Assembly (NCBI GenBank): GCA_050692915.1
Contig: JBOGVU010000041.1
Span: forward strand, 1 to 22,606
From: CALAEC01 sp050692915
Lineage (GTDB): Bacteria; Actinomycetota; UBA4738; CALAEC01
Reading direction: 5' to 3'
Length of the DNA: 22,606 nt
Position 1 is the stretch's first letter. Each line of letters opens with the position of its first letter. Position numbers and translations under genes: made by a program. Positions 6,687-15,500 of the stretch are shown piece after piece. The notes beneath the pieces are model-generated. The model was not told where the DNA came from. It worked only from the letters and a program-made list of their open reading frames with translations, and ran no database searches.

Positions 6687-7808
6687 ATGTTCGGCAACTC
6701 CTGGCGGCTGGGGCGGATCGCGGGGGTCGAGGTCCGGATCGACACCTCCTGGGTGGTCATCGCCCTCCTGGTCACCTACAGCCTGTACCTCCAGTTCACC
6801 GAGGCGTTCGAGGCTCTCGGACCGGGCGTTGCCGTGCTCCTGGCCGCGGTGTTCGCACTCCTGTTCTTCGGCTCGGTGCTGGCCCACGAGATGGCCCACG
6901 CCGTCACGGCTCGGCGGCGAGGGATCCCCGTCCGGGGCATCACGCTCTTCCTGTTCGGGGGCGCCACCCACGCCAAGGTGGAGTCGCGGGGGCCGAGCGA
7001 GGAGCTGGTGATCAGCGTGGTCGGCCCGATCACCTCCCTGGCCCTGGGTGGGCTGTTCCTCCTGGTCGGGTTCGCTGGGCGGGACCTCCTCGGTCGCCCG
7101 CTGGCCGGCGGCCTTCGCTACCTCGGCGTGGTCAACATCATGCTGGCGGTGTTCAACATGCTGCCGGGCTTTCCTCTGGATGGCGGCCGGGTCCTCCGGG
7201 CCATCGTGTGGCGGATCACGGGCAGCCTGCGGCGGGCGACCAGGGTGGCCAGCATCTCGGGGCAGGTCGTCGGGTACCTCATCGTGGCGGTCGGCGTGTT
7301 CTTCCTCACCCAGGGCGTCCTGGTCACCGCGATCTGGCTGGCCTCGATCGGATGGTTCCTGGCCCAGGCCGCCCGGAACTCCTACGAGGAGCTCCAGATG
7401 CGCGGGATGCTCGAGGCCGTGGAGGCCGAGGACATCATGAGCCCCAACCTCGTCTCGGTCCCGGCCGACCTCCCGCTCCGCACCGCCGTGGACGACTTCT
7501 TCATGCGCTACGACCACGGCGCGTTCCCCGTCCAGGACGACGGCCGCACCGTGGGCCTCATCACCCTCCGCGGGGTGAAGCGCATACCTCAGGCCGAGTG
7601 GGCGGGGCGCACCGTCCAGGACACCATGGAGCCGATCGGAGAGCAGTGCAGCGTGGAGGCCACGGCCCGGATGGACGTGGTCCTGTCGAAGATCCAGGAC
7701 GGCGGCTCGGGCCGGTGCCTGGTGCTTCGGGACGGCGAGGTGGTGGGCATCATCACCCCCTCGGACATCGCCCGGTGGCTGGAGCGCCGCCGCGCCCTCC
7801 GGACCTAG
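6687..7808 (+). CDS. Site-2 protease family intramembrane metalloprotease (M50) with two CBS domains
   Basis: A 373-residue inner-membrane zinc protease. The N-terminus WRLGRIAGVEVRID is typical of the family. HEMAH (residues 67-71) supplies two zinc ligands and the catalytic Glu; NMLPGFPLDGGR (157-168) supplies the third ligand, D165. About five or six hydrophobic segments cover residues 21-35, 46-66, 107-129, 145-160, 193-210 and 212-227. Two CBS motifs follow (about 247-300 and 311-367), starting with the hallmark DIMSPNLVSVP and ending VVGIITPSDIARWL. CBS pairs usually sense adenine nucleotides and may gate the protease. Substrates of such proteases are often membrane-bound anti-sigma factors or leftover signal peptides; none can be named here. 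AGGAG ends two bases before the ATG, a tight spacing. Its stop shares CTAG (7805-7808) with the convergent PIN gene. Family assignment is secure. Confidence 0.93.
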   Translation: MFGNSWRLGRIAGVEVRIDTSWVVIALLVTYSLYLQFTEAFEALGPGVAVLLAAVFALLFFGSVLAHEMAHAVTARRRGIPVRGITLFLFGGATHAKVESRGPSEELVISVVGPITSLALGGLFLLVGFAGRDLLGRPLAGGLRYLGVVNIMLAVFNMLPGFPLDGGRVLRAIVWRITGSLRRATRVASISGQVVGYLIVAVGVFFLTQGVLVTAIWLASIGWFLAQAARNSYEELQMRGMLEAVEAEDIMSPNLVSVPADLPLRTAVDDFFMRYDHGAFPVQDDGRTVGLITLRGVKRIPQAEWAGRTVQDTMEPIGEQCSVEATARMDVVLSKIQDGGSGRCLVLRDGEVVGIITPSDIARWLERRRALRT

Positions 7809-8323
7809 TCGGGACGCCGACGCTCGGCTCGGCGGGCCGCGTCGACCCGCGACGCGAACTCCCTCGGCGTGATGACGGGGATCCCCCGCCACGGGGACAT
7901 GACGAGAAGGTCCCGGTCGTTCGACACGATCAGCACGGCGTTAGCTGCCAGCGCCAGCTCCAGGATGCGGTTGTCCTCGAAGTCGGGACAGTCGGAAACG
8001 GAGGTGGCCGGCGCGAGGATCGCCCCGCCAGAGGCCTCGGCCATCTCGACGAGTAGGGCGGCATACCGCTCGGCGTGCTCGCCCTCCCAGACCAAGCCGT
8101 TCGGATCGACCAGGACCCGGATCGTATTGGCGATGACATGTGGGCTCAGGTACAGGGCGAACTCTCGGGCGTCGTTGACGATGCCCAGGCAGTCGGCGAA
8201 GGCATTGTCCGTCACCGGTGGGGGACTCGGCCAGGAGCGAAAGGGTGAGTTGCCGCCCGCCACCGCACCGACGAGGACGTTGATGTCGAACACGACCGGC
8301 TGGTGAGCCGGCCGCCGCATCAC
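7805..8323 (-). CDS. PIN-domain toxin of a type II toxin-antitoxin module
   Basis: A 172-residue PIN-fold protein, the toxin-type RNase of VapC-like systems. The first acidic residue is D13 in VVFDINVLVGA. The C-terminal acidic cluster is D114, E116 and D117 in CPDFEDNRILELAL, and D136/D138 in VSNDRDLL. At the usual second position (after SPHVI, where many PIN proteins have Glu) this one has N66, as I recall for some actinobacterial PIN relatives, so activity is likely but not certain. The start is GTG 8323 or the next codon, ATG 8320; GTG overlaps the antitoxin TGA as GTGA, showing translational coupling. The final codon overlaps the convergent M50 gene by 4 bp. The length is somewhat above the typical 130-150 residues of VapC, due to an insert near residues 24-45. 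Confidence 0.85.
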   Translation of the reverse strand: MMRRPAHQPVVFDINVLVGAVAGGNSPFRSWPSPPPVTDNAFADCLGIVNDAREFALYLSPHVIANTIRVLVDPNGLVWEGEHAERYAALLVEMAEASGGAILAPATSVSDCPDFEDNRILELALAANAVLIVSNDRDLLVMSPWRGIPVITPREFASRVDAARRAERRRPD

Positions 8324-8583
8324 TCGGTGGGGTGCTGCTCGCGCCCGAGGACCCGGTCCACGATCTCGTTGATCTCGTTCAGGTCGGTACCGCGGCTGGC
8401 CGCACGCTGTGCTCCGTACGCCTGAAGCTCCCGCAACCGCTCGGCCCGATCGAGGGCTTCCATCTGAGCGATGGCTGCACGGAGGAAGGCGCTCCTGTTC
8501 CCGCCCCCGTACCGCTCCACGAGACGGGCCAGACGGGCTTCATCCTCCTCGGCGATCGCGAATCCCACGGTCCTGGACGCCAC
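8320..8583 (-). CDS. Ribbon-helix-helix antitoxin paired with the PIN toxin
   Basis: An 87-residue protein. The N-terminal strand TVGFAIAEEDEARLARLVER and the following GNRSAFLRAAIAQMEALDRA make a ribbon-helix-helix (CopG/MetJ-type) DNA-binding domain. The C-terminal half, rich in Arg and Glu with VDRVLGREQ, is expected to wrap around and block the PIN active site. Gene order antitoxin then toxin with a 4-bp overlap is classic for type II modules. The start is GTG at 8583, preceded by AAGGAG with five bases between, which supports this start. Such antitoxins usually repress their own promoter; an inverted repeat about 30 bases upstream of the start (8611-8632) is a plausible operator. Assignment rests on fold pattern and context. 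Confidence 0.85.
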   Translation of the reverse strand: MASRTVGFAIAEEDEARLARLVERYGGGNRSAFLRAAIAQMEALDRAERLRELQAYGAQRAASRGTDLNEINEIVDRVLGREQHPTE

Positions 8584-8610
8584 CTGATCTCCTTCCTGCC
8601 TCTATCTGCA

Positions 8611-8632
8611 TGCACATTGTACACGAAGTGCA
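8611..8632 (-). promoter_or_regulatory. Putative promoter/operator of the toxin-antitoxin operon
   Basis: TGCAC (8611-8615) and GTGCA (8628-8632) form an inverted repeat around TACAAT on the minus strand (8616-8621), a strong -10 match. No good -35 hexamer is seen at the right distance. An inverted repeat wrapping the -10 box is what autoregulation by a ribbon-helix-helix antitoxin would need. This AT-richer patch stands out from the GC-rich surroundings. Confidence 0.4.
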
Positions 8633-8713
8633 AGGGCGACGGACAGCCCTGGGCCTCCGGTTCCGGGTCGCGACGGAGCGCCACCCTGACGAGTCTGGAA
8701 CCGCCCTTCGAGC

Positions 8714-9499
8714 CTAGGACGTTCCCCGGTACCGCTCCTCCAGGAACCGCTTGATGCCGGCCTGGACCCAGCCGCGGTCCCAGGCCTCGGCCGCGGCCTC
8801 CAGCTCCCGCTGGAGGGCGTGCTCCAGGCCCTGGGGCGGGGGACGGAGCATGGCCAGGTGGAGCGGGGTGGCCCGGCCCTCCTCGCCCAGCGCCCCGGCG
8901 ATCCGTCGGGCCTCCACCTCCACCTCGGCGGGGTCGTTGACCATCACGTCGATGAGGCCGAGGGAGAGGGCCTGGCCGGCCGGGAGCCGCTGGCCCAGCA
9001 GGATCAGCCCTATGGCCCGCCGGCCCACCAGCCCAGGCAGGGTCACGGACGAGCCGTTCGTGATGGTGAGGCCGAGGAAGTTCTCGGGGAACATGAAGTC
9101 CGACTCGGGGCACCCCACCCGGAGGTCGCAGGCGCAGGCGATCTCGGCGCCACCGCCCACGGCGATCCCGTTGACCCCGGCGATCACGGGGACCTTGGTC
9201 CGGACGATGGCCCGGGAGACGTCCTGGAAGGCCTCGATGATCTCGATGAACGCCTCGCGGTCGACATCGGCCGAGGCCTTGAGGTCGTCGCCGGCCGAGA
9301 AGACCTTCCCCTCGCCGATGAGCACCAGCCCCGAGGCCCGGCCCTCTGTCCCGTACCAGGAGATGGCGCCGGTGAGGTCACGGAGGGTGGGCAGATCGAG
9401 CGCGTTGAGGAGCTTGGGCCGGGATAGCCGGATCACACCGACGTCGTCGACCACCTCCACCCGCAACCCGTCGGTCTCCGGACTCCAGCCCTCGGCCAT
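8714..9499 (-). CDS. Enoyl-CoA hydratase/isomerase family protein
   Basis: A 261-residue crotonase-fold enzyme, the usual size for the family, expected to act on acyl-CoA thioesters in the cytoplasm. The oxyanion-hole loop VFSAGDDL (residues 66-73) and the second oxyanion segment NGIAVGGGAEIA (110-121) are present. E119 and E139 (FPENFLG) sit where the two catalytic glutamates of enoyl-CoA hydratase lie, so hydratase activity is plausible; isomerase or other crotonase reactions remain possible. The start ATG 9499 has only a weak GCGGG before it. The gene stands alone on the minus strand, 130 bases from the toxin-antitoxin module and 99 bases downstream of the metallopeptidase stop, with a hairpin in between. 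No other fatty-acid genes are near to point to a pathway. Confidence 0.92.
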   Translation of the reverse strand: MAEGWSPETDGLRVEVVDDVGVIRLSRPKLLNALDLPTLRDLTGAISWYGTEGRASGLVLIGEGKVFSAGDDLKASADVDREAFIEIIEAFQDVSRAIVRTKVPVIAGVNGIAVGGGAEIACACDLRVGCPESDFMFPENFLGLTITNGSSVTLPGLVGRRAIGLILLGQRLPAGQALSLGLIDVMVNDPAEVEVEARRIAGALGEEGRATPLHLAMLRPPPQGLEHALQRELEAAAEAWDRGWVQAGIKRFLEERYRGTS

Positions 9500-9554
9500 C
9501 CCGCGCGTAGCCTAGTCCAGAGGAGGGCCGCGGTGCGCCGATTCCCCAGATCCA

Positions 9555-9580
9555 AGAGGGGGCGCCGGAGCGCCCCCTCT
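9555..9580 (-). terminator. Strong terminator-like hairpin after the M36 metallopeptidase gene
   Basis: AGAGGGGGCGC (9555-9565) and GCGCCCCCTCT (9570-9580) pair perfectly over 11 bp around a CGGA loop, 18 bases past the metallopeptidase stop. No T tract follows on the minus strand, which is common for terminators in high-GC actinobacteria. It separates the metallopeptidase gene from the enoyl-CoA hydratase gene. Confidence 0.65.
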
Positions 9581-9598
9581 CGAACCCCGATCGCTCCC

Positions 9599-12337
9599 CT
9601 ACGCCGTGAACTCGAACCGGGCTCGGAGCTGGGTGCCGTCGTCCAGGGTGATGATCACCTGGCGGCACGTGCCGGCCCATTCGGGCAGCGTCTCCCAGTT
9701 GTAGTGGTAGCGCTGCTGTCTGGCGTTGTAGGTGAGCTTGTCGTTCGCCGACCCTGTCGGCGTGGTGATGGCGAACTGCAGGGGCTGGCCAGTCGCGCAG
9801 TCGATCGCCTGCGACGACGGCTGGTTGCTGGCCAGCGGGTCCGCGCCACGGTCGCCGCCGATGTTGAACCTCAGCGGCACGGTATCGCCGGCGACGAAGG
9901 TATTGACCGCCGGTTGATTCGACACCGGTGGGGCGAACCCCGTCCCGGGAGCGGCGCACGTCGGAGGAACATCGAACGCCTCCGTGTTGTCGTCCCGGTT
10001 CGTGGTTCCCTGGATGGCGCTGAAGCCCAGGCCGCGCCGGGCGAACGAGGACCACAGGATGCAGGCGTTCTCGCCGCCGGTGAGCGCGTTGTCGGCGGCG
10101 ATGATGGCGTCACGCCCGACCACGAACCCGGGCCCGCAGCCCTGCATCTTCAACCCGTCGGTGGCCAGCTGGAGGGCCAGGTTGTTCCCGCCCGTGCTCC
10201 AGTCCTCGTACACGTTCGGGTTGAAGCCGTGCGCGTCGATCAGGTTCCAGGTCATGTCCCACAGCGTCGCGGCCCAGGTGTGACCGATGCCGTGCGGGAT
10301 GGCCAGGGATCCACCGGTGATCCAGGAGTTCGTCTTGATCCGGTCGTAGGTGAACGGCTGGATGTTCATATCCCGTGAGTAGGGACGAGGCCGGATCCCC
10401 GCGTCCTGCCGGGAGTCCTGGAACAAGGCGTAGGGGCCCATACCTCGCGGCCCGTCGGGGTCGTCCAGGGCCGGATCGAGCAACATGGCGATGGCGTAGT
10501 AGTCGCTCCACCCCTCACCCATCTGCTCGTTCCCGCTGAGGCAGTTAATAGTGGGCCCGCCGGTGAGGCGGTTGGACACCCCGTGCCCGTACTCGTGGAT
10601 GATGATGCCGTTCTCCAGGTCGCCGTCCCTGAACGGGTCGCCGAGATTCCACAGGAACATCTGCATCCTGGGGCGCCCGCCGTCCATCGCGGGGGTGGCG
10701 AAGTTGGCGTTGTTGATCCCGCCGCCGTCCTGGGCCTCGGCCCTGACGTCGTCACCGCCGGCTCCCAGGCCACTGTAGTTGGTGACCTGGAAGTTGCCGG
10801 ACGCCTCGTCGAACCCGTACCCGTAGAGGACGTCGTGGATCGTGTTGTTCCAGAAGAACAGGTTGGTGACGGCCGCGTCCCAGTAGTCGTGCGGGTGCTC
10901 CGTCGTCAGATCGATCGGGAAGTCGAACGTGAGGCCGGGTCCGCCTTCGGGCTCCGGCGGGTTCGCCGCCGGGATGCGGGTCAGACTGCCCGTCGCGGGC
11001 AGACCGGCCTTGATCGCGTTCCCGTCATCGAGCGAGATCATGACGGACGGGATCGTGATCGTCGGGTCGGTGCCGCCCATGGCGAACGGCGCCCCGGCCA
11101 CGTTGTTGGCCACGATGGCCGCGGCCGCACCGCCGACCTGGGCGTTCTTGACCTTGATGACGAAGGTACAGGTTCCCCGGTCGATGAGCGCGATCGCCCC
11201 CGCGGTCACCGTGAAGGGCTCGCAGCCGTCCGTGACCACCCCGACGCCGTCGTTCGCGAGCTCGATCGAGCCAGCGATCCCGCCGTCGGGGATATTGGGA
11301 CCGAAGCTGGCCCGCACCGAGGAGTACTGCCCGGCCGCCGAGGACGGCGGATCCACGATCACGACCGGGATGCTCTCGTCCAGGTCGTTGCTGGCGTTGT
11401 GGTCCGTGTATGCGTGGACGTTGTTCCCCCGCGTGACGGTGAAGTCGGGATCGATGTCACCGTCGGTGTCGTGCCAGCCGAACGGCGAGGCGTCCCCGTC
11501 CGCCGGGTTCGTCATCAGCGTGCGGTCACCGTCGTTCGGGCTCTCCTTCGGGAGCTCGTAAACGCGGTAGCTGGAGCCGTCGTCCACCGGGTTAGAGGGC
11601 TGAGCGCCGGACAGCCCCTGGGCCAGGACGCTCGGGCGAGCCAGGCCGCTGGCCAGCCCCTTCATCGTGTCGTGGTCCACCCAGTCGTCCTTCGTCAGCA
11701 GCTTGCCGTTGGCAGCGTCCACCGTGGCGTTCCACAGGTGGTCGGCCGACGTGTCGTCGATGACGAGCTGCCAGGCCAGCCGGAGGCCGCCCTTGGTGGG
11801 CTGCCACCCGAGACGCGCCGGGATGGGCTCGTCGGAGACGCCACCACCCGAGACGATCGTGCGCTGTGCAGGGCCGTCGCTCTCGCTGATCACCCGGAGG
11901 TTGGCGGGGTCGTCGAGGTCGAGCGCACCGGCCGCGGCCTCAACCGCCTCGGTGGCGTCGGTCGCCACGCTCCCCGAGGCGTCGGCCAGGTCGTCGACGA
12001 GGCTGTCGCCGACGAAGAGAACCTCGCCGTCGGAAGCGACGTTCACGGTCACGTAGGCGCCGAAGACCTCGAGGCCGTCGAACCGCTGGTTCATGTTGAC
12101 GTGGGTGACGCCATTGTGGGCGCTTCGATAGGAGCTGGCGACCCTGAGATCCGATACGTCGGCGCTCCTCACGCCCAGTGACGCCGCGTTGTCGGCGACG
12201 TGGCTCCGGGCGATGGCGACGGGCCCATCCTTCGACTCGGACCCGGTATCCGCCGCCAGCATCGGCGTCGGTACGAGCGTGAGCGCGACGAGCGCGGCGC
12301 TCAGCCCGATGAGCCGACTTCGTCTCGCGTGCGACAT
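9599..12337 (-). CDS. Secreted M36 (fungalysin-type) metallopeptidase with PA insert and C-terminal PxKF-like domain
   Basis: A 912-residue exported zinc protease. The start is ATG 12337, with GGAGGA eight bases upstream; an in-frame ATG at 12388 would add 17 residues without a ribosome site. Residues 1-29 are a signal peptide (basic SHARRSR, hydrophobic core, cleavage near LAA-D). An FTP/PepSY-type propeptide follows (about 65-220), which normally acts as chaperone and inhibitor. The catalytic part carries HEYGH (581-585) and E608 in EGWSDY, giving two His and one Glu as zinc ligands and E582 as the base. A protease-associated (PA) domain is inserted at about 365-455 (GTCTFVIKVKNAQ). The last about 95 residues (AVNTFVAGDTVPLRF to the end, with WAGTCRQ) resemble the PxKF domain seen at the C-termini of secreted actinobacterial proteins. 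The role is probably extracellular protein digestion. The M36 call is secure; the tail domain is from memory. Confidence 0.92.
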   Translation of the reverse strand: MSHARRSRLIGLSAALVALTLVPTPMLAADTGSESKDGPVAIARSHVADNAASLGVRSADVSDLRVASSYRSAHNGVTHVNMNQRFDGLEVFGAYVTVNVASDGEVLFVGDSLVDDLADASGSVATDATEAVEAAAGALDLDDPANLRVISESDGPAQRTIVSGGGVSDEPIPARLGWQPTKGGLRLAWQLVIDDTSADHLWNATVDAANGKLLTKDDWVDHDTMKGLASGLARPSVLAQGLSGAQPSNPVDDGSSYRVYELPKESPNDGDRTLMTNPADGDASPFGWHDTDGDIDPDFTVTRGNNVHAYTDHNASNDLDESIPVVIVDPPSSAAGQYSSVRASFGPNIPDGGIAGSIELANDGVGVVTDGCEPFTVTAGAIALIDRGTCTFVIKVKNAQVGGAAAAIVANNVAGAPFAMGGTDPTITIPSVMISLDDGNAIKAGLPATGSLTRIPAANPPEPEGGPGLTFDFPIDLTTEHPHDYWDAAVTNLFFWNNTIHDVLYGYGFDEASGNFQVTNYSGLGAGGDDVRAEAQDGGGINNANFATPAMDGGRPRMQMFLWNLGDPFRDGDLENGIIIHEYGHGVSNRLTGGPTINCLSGNEQMGEGWSDYYAIAMLLDPALDDPDGPRGMGPYALFQDSRQDAGIRPRPYSRDMNIQPFTYDRIKTNSWITGGSLAIPHGIGHTWAATLWDMTWNLIDAHGFNPNVYEDWSTGGNNLALQLATDGLKMQGCGPGFVVGRDAIIAADNALTGGENACILWSSFARRGLGFSAIQGTTNRDDNTEAFDVPPTCAAPGTGFAPPVSNQPAVNTFVAGDTVPLRFNIGGDRGADPLASNQPSSQAIDCATGQPLQFAITTPTGSANDKLTYNARQQRYHYNWETLPEWAGTCRQVIITLDDGTQLRARFEFTA

Positions 12338-12452
12338 CTCAATTCCTCCCTCGCCCCGGGGGGCGACCGGTGACGGGCAACACGTCAAATGACGTCGAGC
12401 GCCGCGGTCGGAGGGCCTCGGGGTCGGACTGGATGGAGGGAAGCGGAAGTTT

Positions 12453-12464
12453 GGTCTGACCGGT
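12453..12464 (-). promoter_or_regulatory. Copy 1 of a shared 12-mer, possible operator
   Basis: ACCGGTCAGACC on the minus strand, 116-127 bases before the metallopeptidase start. The identical 12-mer is found upstream of the other secreted-protein gene (21776-21787). Here it lies downstream of the proposed promoter, in the leader. Its inner part GGTCTGACC is a 4-1-4 inverted repeat. Confidence 0.3.
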
Positions 12465-12533
12465 TCGTTCCACCGGCCAGGGAGCGGGGCCTAGCCGGGG
12501 TGGCCAAGGGCGCTGCCCATGTTGGGGTTGCTT

Positions 12534-12563
12534 AGCCTAGTTGGGCCTGGTTTGGAGGGTCAA
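12534..12563 (-). promoter_or_regulatory. Putative promoter of the M36 metallopeptidase gene
   Basis: On the minus strand TTGACC (12558-12563) and TAGGCT (12534-12539) are 18 bases apart, an acceptable actinobacterial sigma-70 match (TTGAC and TAnnnT). It would give a leader of about 190 bases. It begins 32 bases after the adnB-like stop, so read-through from that operon is an alternative. Confidence 0.4.
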
Positions 12564-12594
12564 GTCCGCCAAACGGCCCTGGGGGGTTCAGGCT

Positions 12595-15500
12595 TCAGCG
12601 CCCCATGAAGGCCTGGCCCGGGGGGCAGAACGAGAGGAAGTCGCACCACCGGCACTGCGGCCCGGGGGAGGCCTCGAACCGGCCCGCGGCGATGCCGGCC
12701 AGGCTGCTCCTGACCCGGGCCCGGATCTCCTCCGGATCGCCCGCCGGGCGGGAGACCTCTTTCCCCTCGGCCAGGTAGAAGTAGGTCAAGGTGAGGCCGC
12801 CGGGGTCCTTGCCGAACACGTCCACGCAGGCCAGGGCGTACAGGTCGAGCTGGAGCCCCGTGAGCGGGTCTTCCTCGGCCGGGACCCGGCCGGTCTTGTA
12901 GTCCACCACCTCCCACGGGCCGTCGGGCTCCCCGAAGATCGCGTCGATGCGCCCCCCCACCACCATCCCGTCGAGGTACAGGAGGAAGGGTCGCTCGGTG
13001 AACAGCGGCACCCGGTCGGCGAACCGGCTCCGCCGCCACGCCTCCCGGAGGCCCTCGGCCGGCTCCGGGTCCCCCAGTCGCTCCTCCGTTGACAGGTCTG
13101 GGAGGTCGTCGACGTCGAGGAGCGTGGCCTGGCCCCTGCTCTGGAGCTCGATCCACCGGTGCACCTCGCTGCCGAGTCGGGCCCGCTGGTTCGGCCGGCG
13201 CGGGAGGGGACGGACCTGGGACCAGTAGAAGAGCTTCGGGCACTTGGCGTAGTCGATCACCCCGGTGACCGAGAGCGTGGTGGGGGTGATCGGCCCCGGC
13301 TCGTCCCCGGTCCGGCTGCGGATCAGCTCGGCACGCTCCGTGTGCCTGGACACCAGGTCGCGGTACGCCGGGACCTCGCCGGACTCGAGGGCCTGCATGA
13401 CCCGCCACTCGATCGTGGACGGGTCCTCCACGGCCTCCCGGGCCGCGGCGTTCCACCCCTCGGGGAAGAGCTCGTCCACGTCGTCGGTGCGGGCCGGGCG
13501 GGGCCACACCGCCGCCCGCCGTCGCCGCTCCTCCAGCAGGGGACTCTCCTCCGGCAGGGGCTCCGCCGCGATCACCTCGGCCACGCCGCTGTCCCGGACC
13601 TCCACCAGGAACCGCCCCGGCTCGAACGGGTCGGACGGGCCCTCGTACCAGTACGACGAGGAGCACACCAGGACGTCCTGGGCCCTGGTCAGGGCCACGT
13701 AGCAGAGCCGCCGCTCCTCCTCCACGCCTCGCTCGGTGAGCTCCGAGCGGAACGCCTTGATGTCGCCCCGGTACCGAGGGAGGACGTCCGCGTCGCCGCG
13801 AAGCTCGAACGGGAGGGTGGCCGACTGACGCAGAGGGTTGGGCTGGCGGCTGGCGTCGGGGAAGATGCTCGACTGCGACCGCTTCGTGTGCTCGGCCATC
13901 CCGGGGACGAACACCATCGGCCATTCGAGCCCCTTGGCCTTGTGGATCGTCAGCAGCTTCACGGTGTTCGCCTCGGAAGGCTGGGCCGGCTCGAGGTCGT
14001 CCTCGGTCTCCTCGGCCGTGTCGAGGTAGGCGATCAGCGTGGACAGCGTGGCCTCGCCGTCCACCGGGGCGAACGAGGAGACGTGCTGGAGCAGGTTGAG
14101 AAGGTTCCGCCGGGACGCCACGGCGGACGGCGAGGAGGACGCCTCGAGCTCGCGGAGCAGGCCGGTGCGCTCCACGATGGTCCCCACCAGGTCGCCCAGT
14201 GACCCGGCCGTGGCCGCCCGGAGCTCGCCCAGGAGCGCCCGGAACCCCTCCAGCCGGGACCGGGCCCCCCTCGACAGGCCCTCGATCTCCTCGAGGTGGT
14301 CCACGGACTCGGCCAACGCGAAGGCCACGTCCCCGGGCATGTCGAAGTCGCCCTCGAGCTCGTCCTGAAGCCGGCGGTTGTGCGAGGCCGACCACCGGGC
14401 CATGGCCACCAGATCCCGGTAGCCGATCCGCCACCGGGGCCCCTGGAGGATCCGGGCCAGGGCGATGTTCCGGGCGGGGTCCTCCAGGAGGCGGAGCCAC
14501 GACATGACGTCGACGATCTCCGGCAGCATGAGCAGGCCGCCGAGGTCCACGACCTCGACCGGGATCCCCTCCTCCCGCAGCACCTCGGCGATCGGCGGGA
14601 ACAGCCGTCGCTTCCGGCACAGGATCGCGGCCCGCTCCCATCCCGGCTCCCCGTCCGGGCGGGGGTGGGCCTCGGCGTCCTCGCGGACGAGCGCGGCGAT
14701 CCGGCGGGCCTCCGCCCGGGCGTCGGCGGCCAGGAAGGCCACCACCCGCCCCTCGCCTCGATCGGGGTGCTCGCGGAGGAGCTTCCCCTGGGCCCGGCGC
14801 TCGGCCGGGACCTTCTCGATCACGGCGTTGGCCGCGGCCAGGATCCGCGAGCCCGACCGGAAGTTCACGAACAGGGGCAGGTCCTCGGGCTCGGCGTCCT
14901 CGCCCCCGAAGTCCTCGTGGAACCGGAGGATGTTCTTCAGGCTGGCCCCGCGCCACGCGTAGATGTTCTGGTCGGGGTCGCCCACTGCGAACACGGGATA
15001 CCCCCGACCGCACAGGGACCGCAGGAGCACGGCTTGGGCCACGTTCGTGTCCTGGTACTCGTCGAGCAGGACCACCGGGAACCGCTCCCGGAAGGCCTCG
15101 CCGACGTCCGGGTGCTGGTCGGCCAGCTCGCACGCCAGCGCGATCTGGTCGCCGTAGTCGATGGCCCCGATGTCCCGCTTCCGCCGGGCGTACAGGCCGA
15201 CCAGCCCGGCGAGCTCGGCCCGCTTCAGCAGCGTCTCCCGGTCCCACCGGTCGTCCCGGCTGGTGCCGGTGATCTCCCCGGCAAGCCGGCGGCTCTCCGC
15301 CGCCACGGCCTCGGCGTCGGCCAGGTGGTTCGACATCTGGTCGGCCAGCCGGAGGGCCTCACCGATGATGTAGGTGGAACGCACCTCGAAGTGCTCGAAC
15401 TCGCCCTCGTCCAGGAGCGACCCCATGAGCTGCCACTTCTGGGCCTCGGTCAGGAGCCGGGGGCCGGGCTCGAGACCCATCCGGAGCCCGTAGTCATCGA

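Noticed and set aside
6533..8056. Long plus and minus frames over the M50 protease gene
   Set aside because: Low-complexity translations with no motif; the frame with HEMAH, PLDGGR and CBS domains is the gene.
8379..9113. 244-codon minus-strand frame across the antitoxin and enoyl-CoA hydratase genes
   Set aside because: It is a shifted frame of both; the true frames carry ribbon-helix-helix and crotonase motifs.
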